Below, piece after piece: positions 35,016-50,400 of a stretch of DNA of 64,000 nt; position 1 is the first letter of the stretch; each line of letters starts with the position of its first letter. Position numbers and translations under genes: made by a program. The stretch is from Hydractinia symbiolongicarpus. Its lineage: Eukaryota > Cnidaria > Hydrozoa > Anthoathecata > Hydractiniidae. The notes beneath the pieces were generated by a model. The model saw only the letters and a program-made list of their open reading frames with translations, did not search any database and had not been told where the DNA came from. The DNA is taken from the NCBI RefSeq assembly GCF_029227915.1, contig NC_079881.1, forward strand, positions 4,464,001 to 4,528,000, in the 5' to 3' direction.

Positions 35016-36269
35016 TTCGCTCTAACTTCCATCGTGGTTCGATAAATCAAATCAATAATTTGTATTGCGCTGGAATAAAGCATACACAAATGGAACAACT
35101 GATTAAATGCGGAGTACACCTTTAGGCACGTAAGAACTCCGTGGATGAGGCAACCCAACGAGTGTTGTGTCGTGGTGTCCACCTCGACTGTTTGCGCGGG
35201 ACAGAAACCGCGTTGACGTCCAGCTACCCGGAGATGCGATGTTTTGGCACGGCAGATTCGAACAGAGACGGGGATGTTCCACCCAAAGTATGTCGGCTGC
35301 CCAAGGTCGGGCATTTTTACATCATAACCTAAGTAGGGCAAACCTATGCAAAAACACATTATTTATCAGAGTTGAAACTGCTTCATTCCATGCGTCTTAA
35401 AATAACTTTATTAAACTACTTTACTATTTTATGCCTTAATTTAACGAAAATTCACTCTTATGAACACGTATGTAACCAAAATTTAAACGTTTAATCTACA
35501 ACTATTTCAGCAAAAGCATGCCCAGAATAGAGTGGCATTGTAATATTGACGATTTGTGACTAACTTTGGGCAGGAATAGCAACCACCCAAAGTAGGGCAT
35601 TTTAATATTGACGATTTTTGACCGACTTTGTGACTGGGCCTAATTAGGTTTAATAGCACAAAGAAGCTGACCAAAAGGCATTTTTTTGCAATACAGTGGA
35701 TTTCTTATACTCATGGTAAAAAGTTTCATTTTATTTTGTCGTAAACAATTTCTTTATTTCTTGCCAATAAAACAATTAAAAATGCTCTCCTTTTTGCGGA
35801 GAGAAGCGGAGCCTATTTCCTCATTATATAAGCCAAATATAAAGGAAATGTAAGTACGGTGGAGAGTATATAGGATTTCGTCCCTATACATCCAAATTAT
35901 CATGGTTACTATGGAAATATTAAAATTTCGTCCAAAGGATCACAGTAATCCAGCAATTTAATATGGTCATTCTCTAGTACATTTTTTAGTAAGCGAGACA
36001 ACTTGTTTATAGCACGGCGAAGGAGTGTTTGTTGCTTTTTAAATATGGTACCAAGCGTAAATGGTGTCGTTTCCAGTTTAGGTTAAATCTGCCTACACTT
36101 TTTAGCCACGTGATACATAAATCACTTTTACTAACATCACATGACATTTTCTCGGACACATAGCGCCTCAAACTCAATCTAAGCCATGTCGCAACTGACG
36201 GAAGGGCTTGTTATGTTCAAGAACGCGAAGAAAGAAAGGGTATGTAATGAACCCTTTCTTATTCTCACT

Positions 36270-36480
36270 CACACCTAAGGCTAGCTAGCATAAAACTACT
36301 GACTGAGCTGGAATAATAATAGAACTTAAATAGCTAGCTAGAGCTACTTGAATTGAAGAGCTAGCTAGCTAATAGCATAAAAAAGATCAAGCAATGTCAT
36401 AATGGCTAGTATAAAACTAGCTAGCTACAAAGAAATAGATTTTCTGGCTATAGCTAGCTATAGCTCTACATATACTACAC
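36270..36480. repeat. TAGC-rich simple repeat
   Basis: Scattered runs of (TAGC)n and 'CTATAGCTAGCTA'. Similar patches occur at 34312-34332, 39770-39790 and within the two Helitrons at 50190-50320 and 52740-52865. Self-complementary. Confidence 0.6.
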
Positions 36481-36559
36481 AGTGAGTGAGATAATGCACT
36501 CAATCATAGTGCCGTGTTTAATTTTTAATCTTTAACAGAAACTTTTTCAATTAAATATT

Positions 36560-37990
36560 GCGGGGGTTTTTTGCTTAGAGAAGGTAAAAACAGGTTATAA
36601 ACTGTATTTTTAATTTTAAATGTTACAAAATTTTCCACAAAGTATATAAAATTGTTTTAGCTGCGTAGGATAAGAACAGGTTGTTAACTGTCTGTTTGTT
36701 TGAACTGAAGTTAGGATAGTTTTTTAGAAATGGGTATTGTGCCGAAACGTATGTGCGAAACAGTATAGCTACCTGTACAAATCACTCAGCCCTGTGTTAA
36801 CAACAAGCTGTTACCTGTGTTTCTATTTAACAGAAGTTTAAGCTAATCTGGTTTAGTCACAAGTAACTATAACACCTGGCGCGAAATATACGTTTTGTAA
36901 ACTGTGCCACATTGAATGTTGATTATGTCTGGTTTGAAATGGTATTAAACCTATATGGATGTGCAACATACCTGTTTTATTATTTAATTTTTCAACATCT
37001 GCATTTGTTATTACCCAGGCGTTTTAAATTCTAACTTTAACATCAACGTCTACGTTTTCTGTTAAGAGGCTTTTTAAATTCTGACAAGCTGTTCTCGTGC
37101 AATCATCATGTATTGAAACATGTATTTCTTATTTAATTTCTCAATAGTCTAATTAATTGCTATTATTTTAAAGTTTCTGCTCAGTTGGAAATAAGAATTT
37201 TTTATTGTCATGCAGGGTAACCGAAGTTGCAGTAAAGTTTTTTGGAAAAATGTATTACGGCTATCCGATTTTACGATTAATGTTTGATCTTGCACAAGAA
37301 CTTTTCCCATAAACTATTGCAGGATTCTTTTTGCTTTAGGAGTGTAATAACAGGTTTTAAACTATGTTTTTATTTGTAAATGTTACAAAAACTTTTCCGC
37401 AAAATAAAATTGCTGAATGACTGTTTTAGCTGTGTAGGATAACAACAGGGTGTTTACTGTCTGTTTATTTGAACCAAAGTTAGGATATTTTTCGGAAAGG
37501 GATATTATGTCAAAATGTATATGTGCGCCACAGTATATCTGTACTAATCACTCAGCCTAGTGTTAACGACAAGCTATTACCTGTGTTTCTATTTAACAGA
37601 AGTTGTGCTAAAGTTTTTTTGAAAGGGTTTTTTTACCTATACTAATGGCGCACCACAGATTAAAGTACATATATTTTAAGTTTTACTGGAAACATTTTGT
37701 GAAAAATAAAAAAGGTTTGCTGACTGTTTTAGCTATGACATGGCACAATATGTAAATTGTGTTTTTATTCAAGCTAAAGGATAAATATAATTACACCCGA
37801 AACACCTTAAATGTTGTGTGTTTCACTCGATTTACGATATACTGCACATCTGTACTAAGGTGCTCCACCTGAATGTGTGGTACAGTTTTCAATTTGTATT
37901 AACTGTTCCACCAAGCGTTTTACGCCAGGTAACACAGTTACTTGTGGCTTAACCAGCACAAGGTTAATTAACTAGGCTGTGTGCTGTAAA
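36560..37990 (+). repeat. Interspersed repeat with internal subrepeats (copy 2)
   Basis: Two long diverged subunits (36565-36850 and 37325-37625) share 'TAAAAACAGGTTATAAACTG', 'TTTTAGCTGCGTAGGATAA' and 'TTACCTGTGTTTCTATTTAA'. A partial third follows. The end (37845-37955) 'GTACTAAGGTGCTCCACCT' ... 'ACAGTTACTTGTGGCTTAA' is the inverse of 2935-3020. Not coding. The element type is unknown. Confidence 0.55.
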
Positions 37991-38044
37991 TTCCTAAGTG
38001 TATATAATGTTCACCTGTAAAGTTTTGTATATATATATATTTAT

Positions 38045-38113
38045 GCCCTGCTGGTCTAATGGCTATGACACTCATGCAAATGAGAAATCCAGGTTCGAAT
38101 CCTGGACAGGGCT
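38045..38113 (+). tRNA. tRNA-like sequence, probable pseudogene or SINE head
   Basis: Acceptor strands GCCCTG and CAGGGC pair. 'TGGTCTAATGGCTATGAC' makes a Glu-type D arm with GG in the loop, and CCAGG-TTCGAAT-CCTGG is a perfect T arm. The anticodon arm is short: CTCA/TGAG with a six-base loop instead of a 5+7 arm, so the total is only 69 bases and no anticodon can be assigned safely. It may be a decayed tRNA or the start of a SINE. Confidence 0.5.
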
Positions 38114-38270
38114 AGGAAAAACATAATTATCTTGCACCTACAACAACCAGGCTTTCATATAATAGGTAATCTTTAAGTAAGACTTCTTTGATTATTTCTA
38201 TATCTTGACTTTTTAATGTTGTTGTCATTGGAACCAAGTTAAAAAATGATATGTCGTTATGACCGATTGT

Positions 38271-39042
38271 TTAACCCTATTCGGTCCGGGGTTTTTCGAA
38301 CATACTATGACCGGGGGGGGGGGGGGGGGGCAGATTCCGCCCCCCCCTTAATAACTTTTCATAGGGTTGTTCAAATTGAATCAAACTTGGCACACTTATA
38401 GTACGTCATAAAAGGAACACAATGGCGCCAAAAAAAATTTGCTTGCGTCAGCACATTTTCTGTGACGTCATCAGTAGCTTGAAAATTGTTAAAAATGCCA
38501 CTATCTGCTTAAAATATAATTACTTTTGTTCTAGAGCGAATTTTTACATTCTGTTTGAAGTTTCTGGAAGCTAAATAAAAGTTATTTAACATATCTTCCG
38601 GTTTTTACATGGATAGGATAAAAAATTGCCAAAAATTGCCCAAAAATCCGTTTTTTTTCGATTTTCGGGTAAAATCCGACAAAATCGGGAAATCGGATTA
38701 GTCACGTGTTCAAATTATTCAAAATGATTCTTCTTGATAAAAAAAAAGTTGTGTTGCAAGTTTCAAGTTCTAAGGATAATCCTAACAGGAGTTATTATAT
38801 TTTTCCCATTATAAGGATTTCATAGAGATTTTTAGGGGTAGTTTCGAGTAATGGCCAATATCAAAGCCTCTGAAAGGTATAGGACCTAAAAAATTAGCAT
38901 GCAGGTGTCTAATAGATAAATGTTGAAACTCAGTAAGTATCATAGCCATATAACAAAGCAATCAGGAGTTATTAAAAAAAAACCGTCAGGGGGGGGCGGA
39001 ATCCGCCCCCCCCCCCCCCCCCCCCGGACCGAATAGGGTTAA
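38271..39042. mobile_element. piggyBac-type MITE
   Basis: TTAA target duplications flank perfect inverted ends: TTAA|CCCTATTCGGTCCGG on the left and CCGGACCGAATAGGG|TTAA on the right. A TTAA duplication with ends starting CCC is the piggyBac signature. About 770 bases, no transposase. Just inside each end are long G or C runs (38314-38331 G and 39006-39025 C) beside 'GGCGGAATCCGCC'-type palindromes. A related fragment lies at 33700-33945. Confidence 0.8.
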
Positions 39043-39881
39043 ATACTTGTAATGGCTATGATTCACTGTATATTGACCTGAGATAAATTTGATAATATTG
39101 AGTATACGCAATCTTTGAGTTGTAAGGTGGAGATTTTCTATTAAAGTCATGCACCCCTGCCTTGCCGTTCCATTGCCTTGCCAGCACTGACCGTGCCTTT
39201 CTTTGCCTACCCTTCCTATGCCTTTTCTGGTGCCTGCCTACTATGTCCTTGCCTGTGGCTCCCATGCCTTGCCTACCCCTGCCTTCCTGATTCCTCTTCC
39301 TATTTCCTTGCCTGCCTCTGCCCTTTCCTTGCCCTGCTTAATGCCTTTGCCTTGGCAACCTCTCCGCAACACTTTCTATATTGATTTCAACCAGTAATTT
39401 TTCATACATGCACCACATTGGGCAAAAGCTTTCAAAGTCGGCGCCTAAAGCCAGACAAATATTTTCGCCCGACTTTGTATAAGGCCCAACCTTGTGTGGG
39501 ACAGGGACAATATGGCGGATGAGCTACTGGATCTGGACATCATACACGGGTAGTATGCACAGGGGTAAAATCAGCTGACCGTTTTAATACATGTTGTTAC
39601 GTGTGCCTGTTGTACAAAGTATACATGGAGGCTTTGACTGTGGACAACGTAAATATACTTTCATTTTTTGAAAAAATATGTCGGAAGTTCATGTGACTTA
39701 GCTAGCTACACACATTTCATCCTTTTGGGTCAGGTGTCCAATGTCACAATGTTAATTCATATATCCAGCCAGCTAGCTATAGCTAGCTAATGGGATCTAA
39801 TGGGTTAATTGTAAACATGGGGTACCCCGAATTTGGGTGGTGTTTGGAGTGATAGTTTCATTATACAAGCCAGATAATTAT

Positions 39882-40140
39882 GTCCCGTAGATTAGTGGTT
39901 ATAGCTTTCGTACTCTGTGCGGGAGACCGGGGTTCGATTCCTCTGGACGGCGATTCAACATGGGCGAGTGAATGGTACCATAGCCCCGGGTTAACCCAAG
40001 CCATGTGAGGGAAATTGGGGAGATGGCACGCTGTGTGGGCCGTTGGATGTTGCCGGGAGTTGTCTAGTAGAGTGTGGGGCCCTACTAATTTGGTCTGTGT
40101 AGCTCAAAATGAGCATTAAATACTCTGAGACTCTTGAACT
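39882..40140 (+). mobile_element. tRNA-derived SINE (family 2)
   Basis: The 5' end GTCCCGTAGATTAGTGG has a good pol III A box (TAGATTAGTGG). 'GGTTCGATTCC' is a near-perfect B box 45 bases later, and GTCC/GGAC can pair as an acceptor end. The unrelated body (about 190 bases) ends 'TACTCTGAGACTCTTGAACT'. No tail repeat was identified. The element lies just before the AT microsatellite. Confidence 0.65.
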
Positions 40141-40183
40141 AAGCCATGGTCTCTCTTGGAAATAATACACAGGGTTTATCCCT

Positions 40184-41793
<1,610 letters not shown>

Positions 41794-41799
41794 ATTGAT

Positions 41800-43250
41800 A
41801 CATTAGTAAATTCTAGGTCAAATTACTCAACGTTATCCTGTGGTAAATTGAAAAATAATAAAATTACACATTAAAATGCAGCTAATTATAATTAATTTTA
41901 TTTCCTCATTTCTAATATTTTTAAAGTTCTTTCCCGCCATCATGAACCAGGTATAGCTAATGTAAAGTTTTGACATCATAAGTTTAAGAAACAATAACAG
42001 GTATATAATTTATATATGTTATATATGTTTCATCTCAGTCCTGGTCATATTAATTGTAGCAGCTGAGTGATACTTCAATCGCCTAGATTGTCGTAGGTGC
42101 GTGATGAATTTCACGCGTCTTGCCTTAATGAGGAGAGTGATTAGTCAGTTTTCCTAATTTGAGGTGTGTGATAACACATTTGAAAAATGTGGTCGTCTGG
42201 TAGGCCTACTGAGTAATTAAATGTATTTGCATCTTTATTAAAGGATCGTCTCAAAATTTTCGTACATAATTCGTATAATTCGTATCCAAACTTCGTATCA
42301 ATGATCACCTTAAAATTAGCGTCAACATTCAGCACTGCCGACGTAAAATACGAAGATAGTGTAGTTGCGTCTTGTTAAATTTGAGTGCCATGATCAAAAA
42401 CGGTCGGTGTTAATATGAAGAACGTAAAGGTATAGATATAGAGAACATTAAAGTCAGCCCCTTTCCTTCATGCTGACACTCTTATGCTCGGCTGGTGCAT
42501 TACACTGAGACTCGAACGAAAGACGGAAGACCAGTTGGAACCATGCCACAAGTCAGTCTGACCTTCATCATCACAGAGAATACTGCAAGAAGAGTGCGCA
42601 CCCATAAATAAATTAAAATAATATAACCAGAACATGAGAGAGGTTAGGTGTTCTGTAACTTTATACAGCTTTTGGATGAATGTTCTCGTGATGTAATACC
42701 AAAGAAAAAACATGTTGAATAAAATTTTTAAAAGGGGGAAGCGAAATCAAATATGTTTAGTAATAATAATCGAAAAAAATGTATATCGTATTAAAAGAAG
42801 TCCAGAAATTCTGTCTCCAACACGACACAGCATGCAATAAGTCAGCCCTGCCCTAGGTTTTGTGGGAAGAAATGTTCTGCGAAGATTCAAACAATTGAGT
42901 CTCCTGTACAGTTTTGTTTCATGTTAAGCTGTGCCAGTGACAAGCATTTTCGAAGCATGCTACTGGCGACTTCTGAGATATATATACCACCTAATGGTGC
43001 CCTAAAGTAGTGAATAAAGAATTCATTTTTAAATGCGCATGTTTTTCATTCAAATTCCGAACTGTAAGTCATTTTTTTTCTTTGATTATTAGTATAGTAA
43101 ATAATTACTTTATACAAAAGACATTTCAGGTGGGCATTATTGAAGTGACTAAGGTGTTTTTGGTGTGTGATTTAAAACACTACTCCATTTTTGCAGAAGT
43201 GTGCAAAAGACCAGGACTGCATCTGTCTGTCTATCTGTCTGTCACCTGTG
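41800..43250. other. Intergenic, nothing recognised
   Basis: AT-rich sequence with short random frames. No RNA gene, repeat arms or exon pattern seen. Confidence 0.4.
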
Positions 43251-43264
43251 CAAAGAGAATGTTT

Positions 43265-43580
43265 TTTAGGTCTCATTTGTACTCATTTGTGCTTTGGAGG
43301 GGGGAGGGGGGGTCAAATAAGCAGGGGGTGAGTACCCTGTGAAAAATTTCTTAAAGTGCAGGGGGTCATAATATAATGACCTAAGGGGATATTACAAAAT
43401 TTTTCGGTAAAATGGAGTGAGGGGGGATAAACTGACTAACTTTAAAAAAACTAATTTGTTATTTTTAACCTGTGGGGGTCATTATAAAATGATTTTAGGG
43501 GTGCAAAATTCGAAAAAGTGCAATTTGCCCCCCCCCCCTTCCTACAATTAAGCACGAAAGTGTATGGTGACAAATGAGCT
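43265..43580. mobile_element. Possible MITE with G/C-run ends
   Basis: 'CTCATTTGT' ... 'GGAGGGGGGAGGGGGGG' on the left and 'CCCCCCCCCCTTCC' ... 'ACAAATGAG' on the right form a loose inverted pair. The middle repeats 'GGGGGTCATTATAAAATGA'-like segments. Arms are imperfect, so this is tentative. Confidence 0.35.
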
Positions 43581-43599
43581 ATATTATAGTTTGGTGACA

Positions 43600-43720
43600 T
43601 TGTTTTGTTAATTTGGTGTCAATGACGTATTTCTTTTTAGTGAAGCCGTTGCAGTAATATGTTTCAGGCCAAATAACTTGAAAACAGGTTGGGTTAACTG
43701 ATGTCATCTTTTGCGTGGAT
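43600..43720 (+). mobile_element. Diverged Helitron-internal fragment
   Basis: 'GTGAAGCCGTTGCAGTAAT', 'GGCCAAATAACTTG' and 'GCGTGG' match the conserved block of the units at 30.9-32.2 kb. No terminal hairpin is present. Confidence 0.5.
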
Positions 43721-44425
43721 CTATTTTGGAATGAACTTGTAAACATGATATTTCTTTAAAAATTCATTAAAAGTCATGAGCCTATACATTATTTTAATCA
43801 ATGATTCAAGTTCCACACAATAGCTGCAATGTCTGAAGAGATTTCAAAAACCTTTCTCCTGTATATGTTAACGGATCATCAATGGCACCAAGCAACACTT
43901 CAAACCCTGATCTCAGTACATTGATCCAATCAGCATGTAGGGCTGTACACAATAGTTGCAATAGGCTAACAATTTTCTCCCAAACCATAATAACATTTGT
44001 TTTTTTTCTAGAATTTTATTAATTATTAATACTTCTTATTTAATGATTTATTAACTAGGGTACTAGGTTGCAATTTTAAAGTTAAGGTTCATTTTGTTAA
44101 TTTCAGATGCAAAACAATCGCAAAAGAAAAGGCTAATTCACTCATAAAAGTGCGAAATTTAATTTTGTCTATTTAATAGAATTAGTTTCATGAATAATTC
44201 ATTAGTTACCAGGTGTTAATTTAGAATTGAAATAATTTACAGTATAGGTGAAAATTTTGCACACATGGCTTAAATAAGCTTTTTCTTTCTTATTACAAGA
44301 AAAATTGATTCAAAACATTTACTTTTACCTCAGGTTTAAGTGTACAGTACATATATATATATATAATATTTTTATTTTAGTGTAGTAAAAATTGTAGACT
44401 TGTACACTGGAAATAAATATATAAA

Positions 44426-47400
44426 ATGACAATATCAAAAGAATACAGAATTTGTATGCCATTAACAGTGGATGAGGTATTTTCTTGTTTTTTGTTTGGT
44501 TGTTTTGTTTTGTTTAAAATGTGTTTATTTATTTATTTTTTTTGGTGTTGTGTTCTGAGAAAGATTTGTCATGCAGTTATTAGAATAAATATGATGTTTT
44601 ATTAAAAAGTAACAAGAGCTTTAGAAATGAAATTAAAATTTTTATTAAATGTGTTTTTAATTGCAAAACACGATTTCATTTAATCGAAAAGTGAAACACC
44701 TTATTACTTACTTCTAATAAAAGGCATAATATAGGATATTATTAACTGATAGCTATTTTCTATCCGTTTATATGGGAAATCCACTGTGATGATTGACTAA
44801 AAAGCCTTCACTTTGGGCTTTATACAGTACAGTAAAACTTTTAATCTCATAGCACCTGGAATGGTTCCTAAAAACGTAAACAAACAACTTCGCTGGAGAA
44901 TTGGTAACATGGCTAGCTACATACAGACTCAAAAATTTAACTTGCAGTAAATTTAAAACCTTGCATCAGTCTGCCATAAAAACAGCAAGGAATGTAGATA
45001 ATTTTAAATTCACTGCCTTTTTAATATCGACATTCACCCAAACAAAATAGCTATAAGTTGATATACAATATAAACTGTTTTATCTATCTCTTCCTAGAAA
45101 TATTACTCTCAGCAAGCGTATTGACCTCGAAAGCTTGGCCTATACTTTTAATCTTGGGTAATATTTCTTGGTATAGATAGACGAAACAATTTATATTGTA
45201 TTATGAAAGTACTTCTATGTTGCTAATCATATCTATATTCTATGTGGAGGAGGATAATTGGGTAAGAAAGTGTAGAGACTTGATAGTTCCTTGGGCAAAA
45301 CCCAGAGGCAGATCGAGAAAGACTTGGCAGGAGGTTATAAGGACAGACTTGATACAGAGGAAGTTGAGTTTAGATATAAGACAGTCTAGATCAGATTGGA
45401 AGAGGGTCATTATTATATCCCGTCCAACCCATGCTAGCATTGAAAACGGACGTTAAGCCGAGAATGATGATGATAATTCTATATATTATATAATCTATGT
45501 CTTCTTTAGTATCGCATTGGTCAATTGTACATGATAAATAAACACAGTCATGAGCAGAGTGAGAAGGGTGAAGGTGTAGAAGTTGTACGCAATGAGCCAT
45601 GTCATGATCCAGTTCATGGTGATGGAAGGTATACAGAGAAAAGAGTGTACTTAAATAGGTATGCTTTGTGTGCAAAATATGCTGAAATAACATTCTTTGG
45701 TAAAATATTGAACCTAAACATCCAGAGTCAAGTCTGTTACAACGTTATTGTTTTCCGAGGTCGCACCATAAGTCCTCTGAGTAGACAGTGCATATTACCC
45801 ACAACAACCTCATGTGGATTTTTTAAAAAAAACACAATGAGTTAACCAGATGACAGGTTAAAAAATCAAAAATAAAAAAACAACTTACTTATAACTATTC
45901 TCTTATAATTACACTTCAATTTATGTGCAGTATAACCTGTTGCATCAGCAGGTAATCTCTTAAAGTAACACTTATAACATACATCAGAAATGCTAACTAT
46001 CTGGCCAACAAGATTTTTAAAAACTTCAAAGCTGACTATTAAGTTTATTTGTCAGGGCTTCCACCGAGTCAGGGAAAGTCAGGGAATTTTATTTGTAGTC
46101 AGGGAAAGTCAGGAAAAAAGACCCATTTTGGGGGAAAAAGTCAGGGAATTTTTTGTCTTTTATACCTTGATTGAGACTGATAAAAATTCAAATATTGCAA
46201 ATGCAGAGTTGCATGCCTTATTAATGTTATGCCATGTTTCTGATCTTTAAAAAGCAAACCAAACTTTGGTTTGCCCTACTTTTGTTGCGACAAATACGGT
46301 TTAAACGGTTTTAGTTAATTTGTTTTTCTGTTTGGCTGTAGAATTTCTTAAAAAAGTCAGGGAATTTGGCCTCAAAAAGTCAGGGAAAGTCAGGAAATTT
46401 GATACCATATTTTCGGTGGAAACCCTGTTTATGGTTTCACAAATAAATATATTTCATATGCAATTTTATATAAGGTTTTGAATATGATGCATCAGTAAAT
46501 AAACAAATAAATAAAAAGTTCTGTATCGATAATATTCTCACTGTTTTATTTCTTTTTTTATTTGCAGCTTACTTTATATTTGTATTTCTATCGCTCATCT
46601 CAGATCACGTGACTTTGCATATTGTTTAATTGAGAAATCCTAGCTGCAGCATTAGCAAGCTGAGAACGTCATTGCTATATAGCATCGAATATTAACTTTA
46701 AGAAGAAAACCTTGTTACGTGTTAAATATTAAGTAGATATACAGCAGCGGAGTTGAATATAATATCACCAAGGGTTAATAAATCCAATAACCTATGTTTA
46801 CCTATTGTATATATGTTTTATTATATACCCAAAAGAGATTGTTATAATTAACTTATTAATTTTTCAATTCTTGCATCATCTATATCCCCGAAGCGATTCA
46901 TTTTTGTTTCGATTTCTTTGTTTTGATGTTTTTGTAAAAAGAATTTTCTCGACAAAAAGTTCCCGCCATTTCACGTGTTTGGAAATCGACCAATCAGAAA
47001 ACGGACCACTAAGAAACAACCAATCACAGTTAATTACGATAAAAATTAATGAGGCGGAAAGGATAAAATCAAAACATGCGTTTACGAATGTTTTGTCAAA
47101 ACTATTGTTACGTCACAAGCATTGAATAATACGGGTGGAATACGATTATTTATTCAATGGCTGTTTTTGCTTACGGGTATATAATAAAAATAAATAAACA
47201 GTGTGATCTTTTGCGTTTTTTTAGCAAACTTCCAACGTGGATACAAGGTTATATACCAAAAATATTTTATGTCACAGAAAAAGCATCCAACTACTATCCT
47301 TACACTATCACAGAATACGAGGTAAGGTGTTCCATTATTATTTCCATATTTATCTTGCTTACCCACTCCTTTTAGATAAGTTTTAATGCATAGAATCTTA

Positions 47401-50400
47401 TTTTTTTTAGTGTTTTATTGAATTTTCAGAGGAATGTTTATTAAAGGGGATTTTATTAGTTAAAAAAAGTCTATTCGTATTTAACTTCCAATGTTTATTG
47501 TTCGATTGAAGGAGGAGGGAGGGGTGTGATCTGCAGGTGTTGACTTTTTTACTATAAGTAACAGCCCTTGATAGTAACTTTAAAGATCCTCTTTCCTCCA
47601 TTTGATTAACGATCATTTGCGTATTGCACCACATCTTCATTTTTCTCAGATCTCCTTCATTTCGCAAAAATGCCACAAATCAAGTAAGTAGATAAGTAAG
47701 TAACAGTAAGCTTTACGTCCTCAAGGTTTTCTTTCTAAAGTTTGGCTTTTCTTCTCATCCGAGGTAGCTAAGTTCCACTATTAACTAGGGATACGTATAG
47801 CATTGCCATTGCTTTAACTTGCTTGTCTGTCTGCCACACAAGCTAATTGGCGGTCAGATTCTGGTTCCAAATGTGCTGAAAACACTAAAATATGTGCGCT
47901 GCAGGGGGGACTTGAACCTGCAACCTTATGATTACAAGATCACAGCGCTACCACTACACCATCAACCATTAAACACTAAATCAACAACTGTTTATTTATA
48001 ATTCCCCCCAAGTTATTTTATTAAAGCAAGGACAAGTACAACTTGATTGTGTTAGATTATATTTTCTAAGCTAACTTTATTTTTTTTCTGTTTTCTTTAT
48101 AATTATGCATATTTTAATTTTTATTTCAGTGTTCATTCCTACCAAGATTTTCTATACTTGTCAAAACGTGTTACAAAAATGACAACGGCTGCACACAAAA
48201 TGTATGTATTTTTTTCATATAAAATCTTTATGATATATCATCTCCTTGTATACTTTTATTTTTAACATAATATTCATAACTAGCTGTTTCCCGTGGAAGA
48301 ATCCACTGTATTCCATTTATTTTATGTAGCAGATATATGTCCATCAAAAAACAAACAATACAGCAGTGCGCATCTTACATCTGCATTATTATATAAATGA
48401 CCAAAAAAATTAAAGGTTTTCAACAACTGCAGTATTTATGTGACATTTAAAATCTAAATCTACTAAAATTACTTGCTCTGACCATCTGACAAATGCGAAA
48501 ATTATTCAGAAAGAAGTTTCCAAAAGCATTTCAACATACATCTCACCCATAAAATTTAAATCACTCAAAACGCCACATATATACAAAAAAGCTGATCAAT
48601 GTCAAACACAAATCTCTCTCATTGTATATGTTAAAATCAGTTAGTTTATTGCAAACCCTGCCAAAGGTTGACACAAAATGCGAAAAATAAACAATAAATT
48701 TTGCCTAAGTAGAAATTTTTATCTAAGGTGTTACAAAGGGATTGCAAGGTTAAATTATATTGCAATAAAACGTTTTTTGATATAATGCATATGGTCCTTC
48801 CTCACCAAACTTTAGACAAAATGCCAACAAAAAACGGTGTTTAAATCTAAAATTAATAAAGTCCTTTTAGCAATTTGCATGCTGTTTTACCATCAATAAA
48901 GCAAACAAAATTTCAAATCTCACATAGTATTCTGTCACAAATTTTCATAAAATATATATATAAGTCATAATGAGTCATGTTAAACAACAGCAATCAATCT
49001 GTATATAAGTTCATTTTATGTCAATTTTTGCACCAATTTTGCAACACAAAATACAAATTCTAAATAATACTAAAATCTCTTATTTTGGTCCTTCGCATAC
49101 CGACGGTCTCCCACAAAAGTTTAATCAAAATGTAAAAAATGAGAGGTAACGACAAAATCAAAGTTTGCAAAATTCAATTATTTCGGTACATATATCTACT
49201 GCATATGCCCTCTAAAACAATATTTTAAGCTAAAATGCCTAAGAAAGACAGTTTGCAACAAAAATCAGTTATTTCGATAATATTGTATACACTCTTTCCT
49301 CACAAAAGCTTCACAAACTGTAAAAAAAAGAATGGTTGTAGGGAGTGCTTCTGATTCAACAAAAAAAGTTTTTTTGACATATTGCATCTAGCCCTTACCC
49401 ATTAAATCTTACACAAAATTTCCAAAACTATATACGATTTAGAACACATCAAATTTAAATCGAGAAGGATCAGTCATTTCGATATATTGCACCGAGTCCT
49501 CCCCAGTAAGAATTTATACAAAATATAGAAAAACAAAGCTTGCAAGGTGTAATATTGAATTCTTCTTCTGTGTATATATATATATAGTCCTTTCTCGCAA
49601 AATTAACATAAAATGTCAAAAAGGTTCAAATATAACATCTAACACAACAAAAATCAGTTCTATCAGTATATGTCATGCCATTGTTTTCCACCAAATGTTC
49701 CCCTTAAAGTTTCACAGACACAGCCTGTAAATTAAAAACAACTAAGATCAGGTATTTTGGTCTATTTCATACCATTCTGTTCCAAAAAACTTTTAAAACG
49801 TAAAAATTGAGTGGTAAAACAGAAATGTCAAAAAGAAGAAAAAAATAGCTTACAAAGAGTATAAAATTGAAATCAACAAAGTAGCTCTTTTGGTGTATTA
49901 AATATAAGCCATACGCACAAAAGTTTACACTAAATGTAAGAAAATGGTTGTGTTTAGTAATTCTAAATTAAGAAAAGTCAGTTCTTTTAGTATGCTGATT
50001 AAGGTTTTTGCCCACAATTTGAAACAAATTAAATTTACATTTTAAAAATAAGTAATTTCTGAACTTTATTTTCAGAATATTTGGAGGAAAAGAACTTCGC
50101 AAACCAAAAAAACCCAGGAAAATGTTTAAAATTTTCAGGGTTAATAACGTTTGATGTGTTTTGTGGGAATATATATACTAGGAATCTTTAGTTTAAAGCT
50201 AGCATTAGCTAGCTACAGCAGCTAATAGCTAGTCACTTAAATATAAACTGGAGACTTAGCTAGGTATAAAGAACATGGCTACATATATATATATATATAT
50301 ATTCCTAGCTAGCTAGCTAGTTGTTGGTGGTGGTTGGCTTTTTATGATGCTAGCTATAAAACATGTCTGGCAACAATAATATAATCAAAACTGAAAATAA

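Noticed and set aside
34931-35359. Overlapping frames on both strands of 60-135 codons
   Set aside because: They cross the CCTCGTCCCCAGG foldback element and show no motif.
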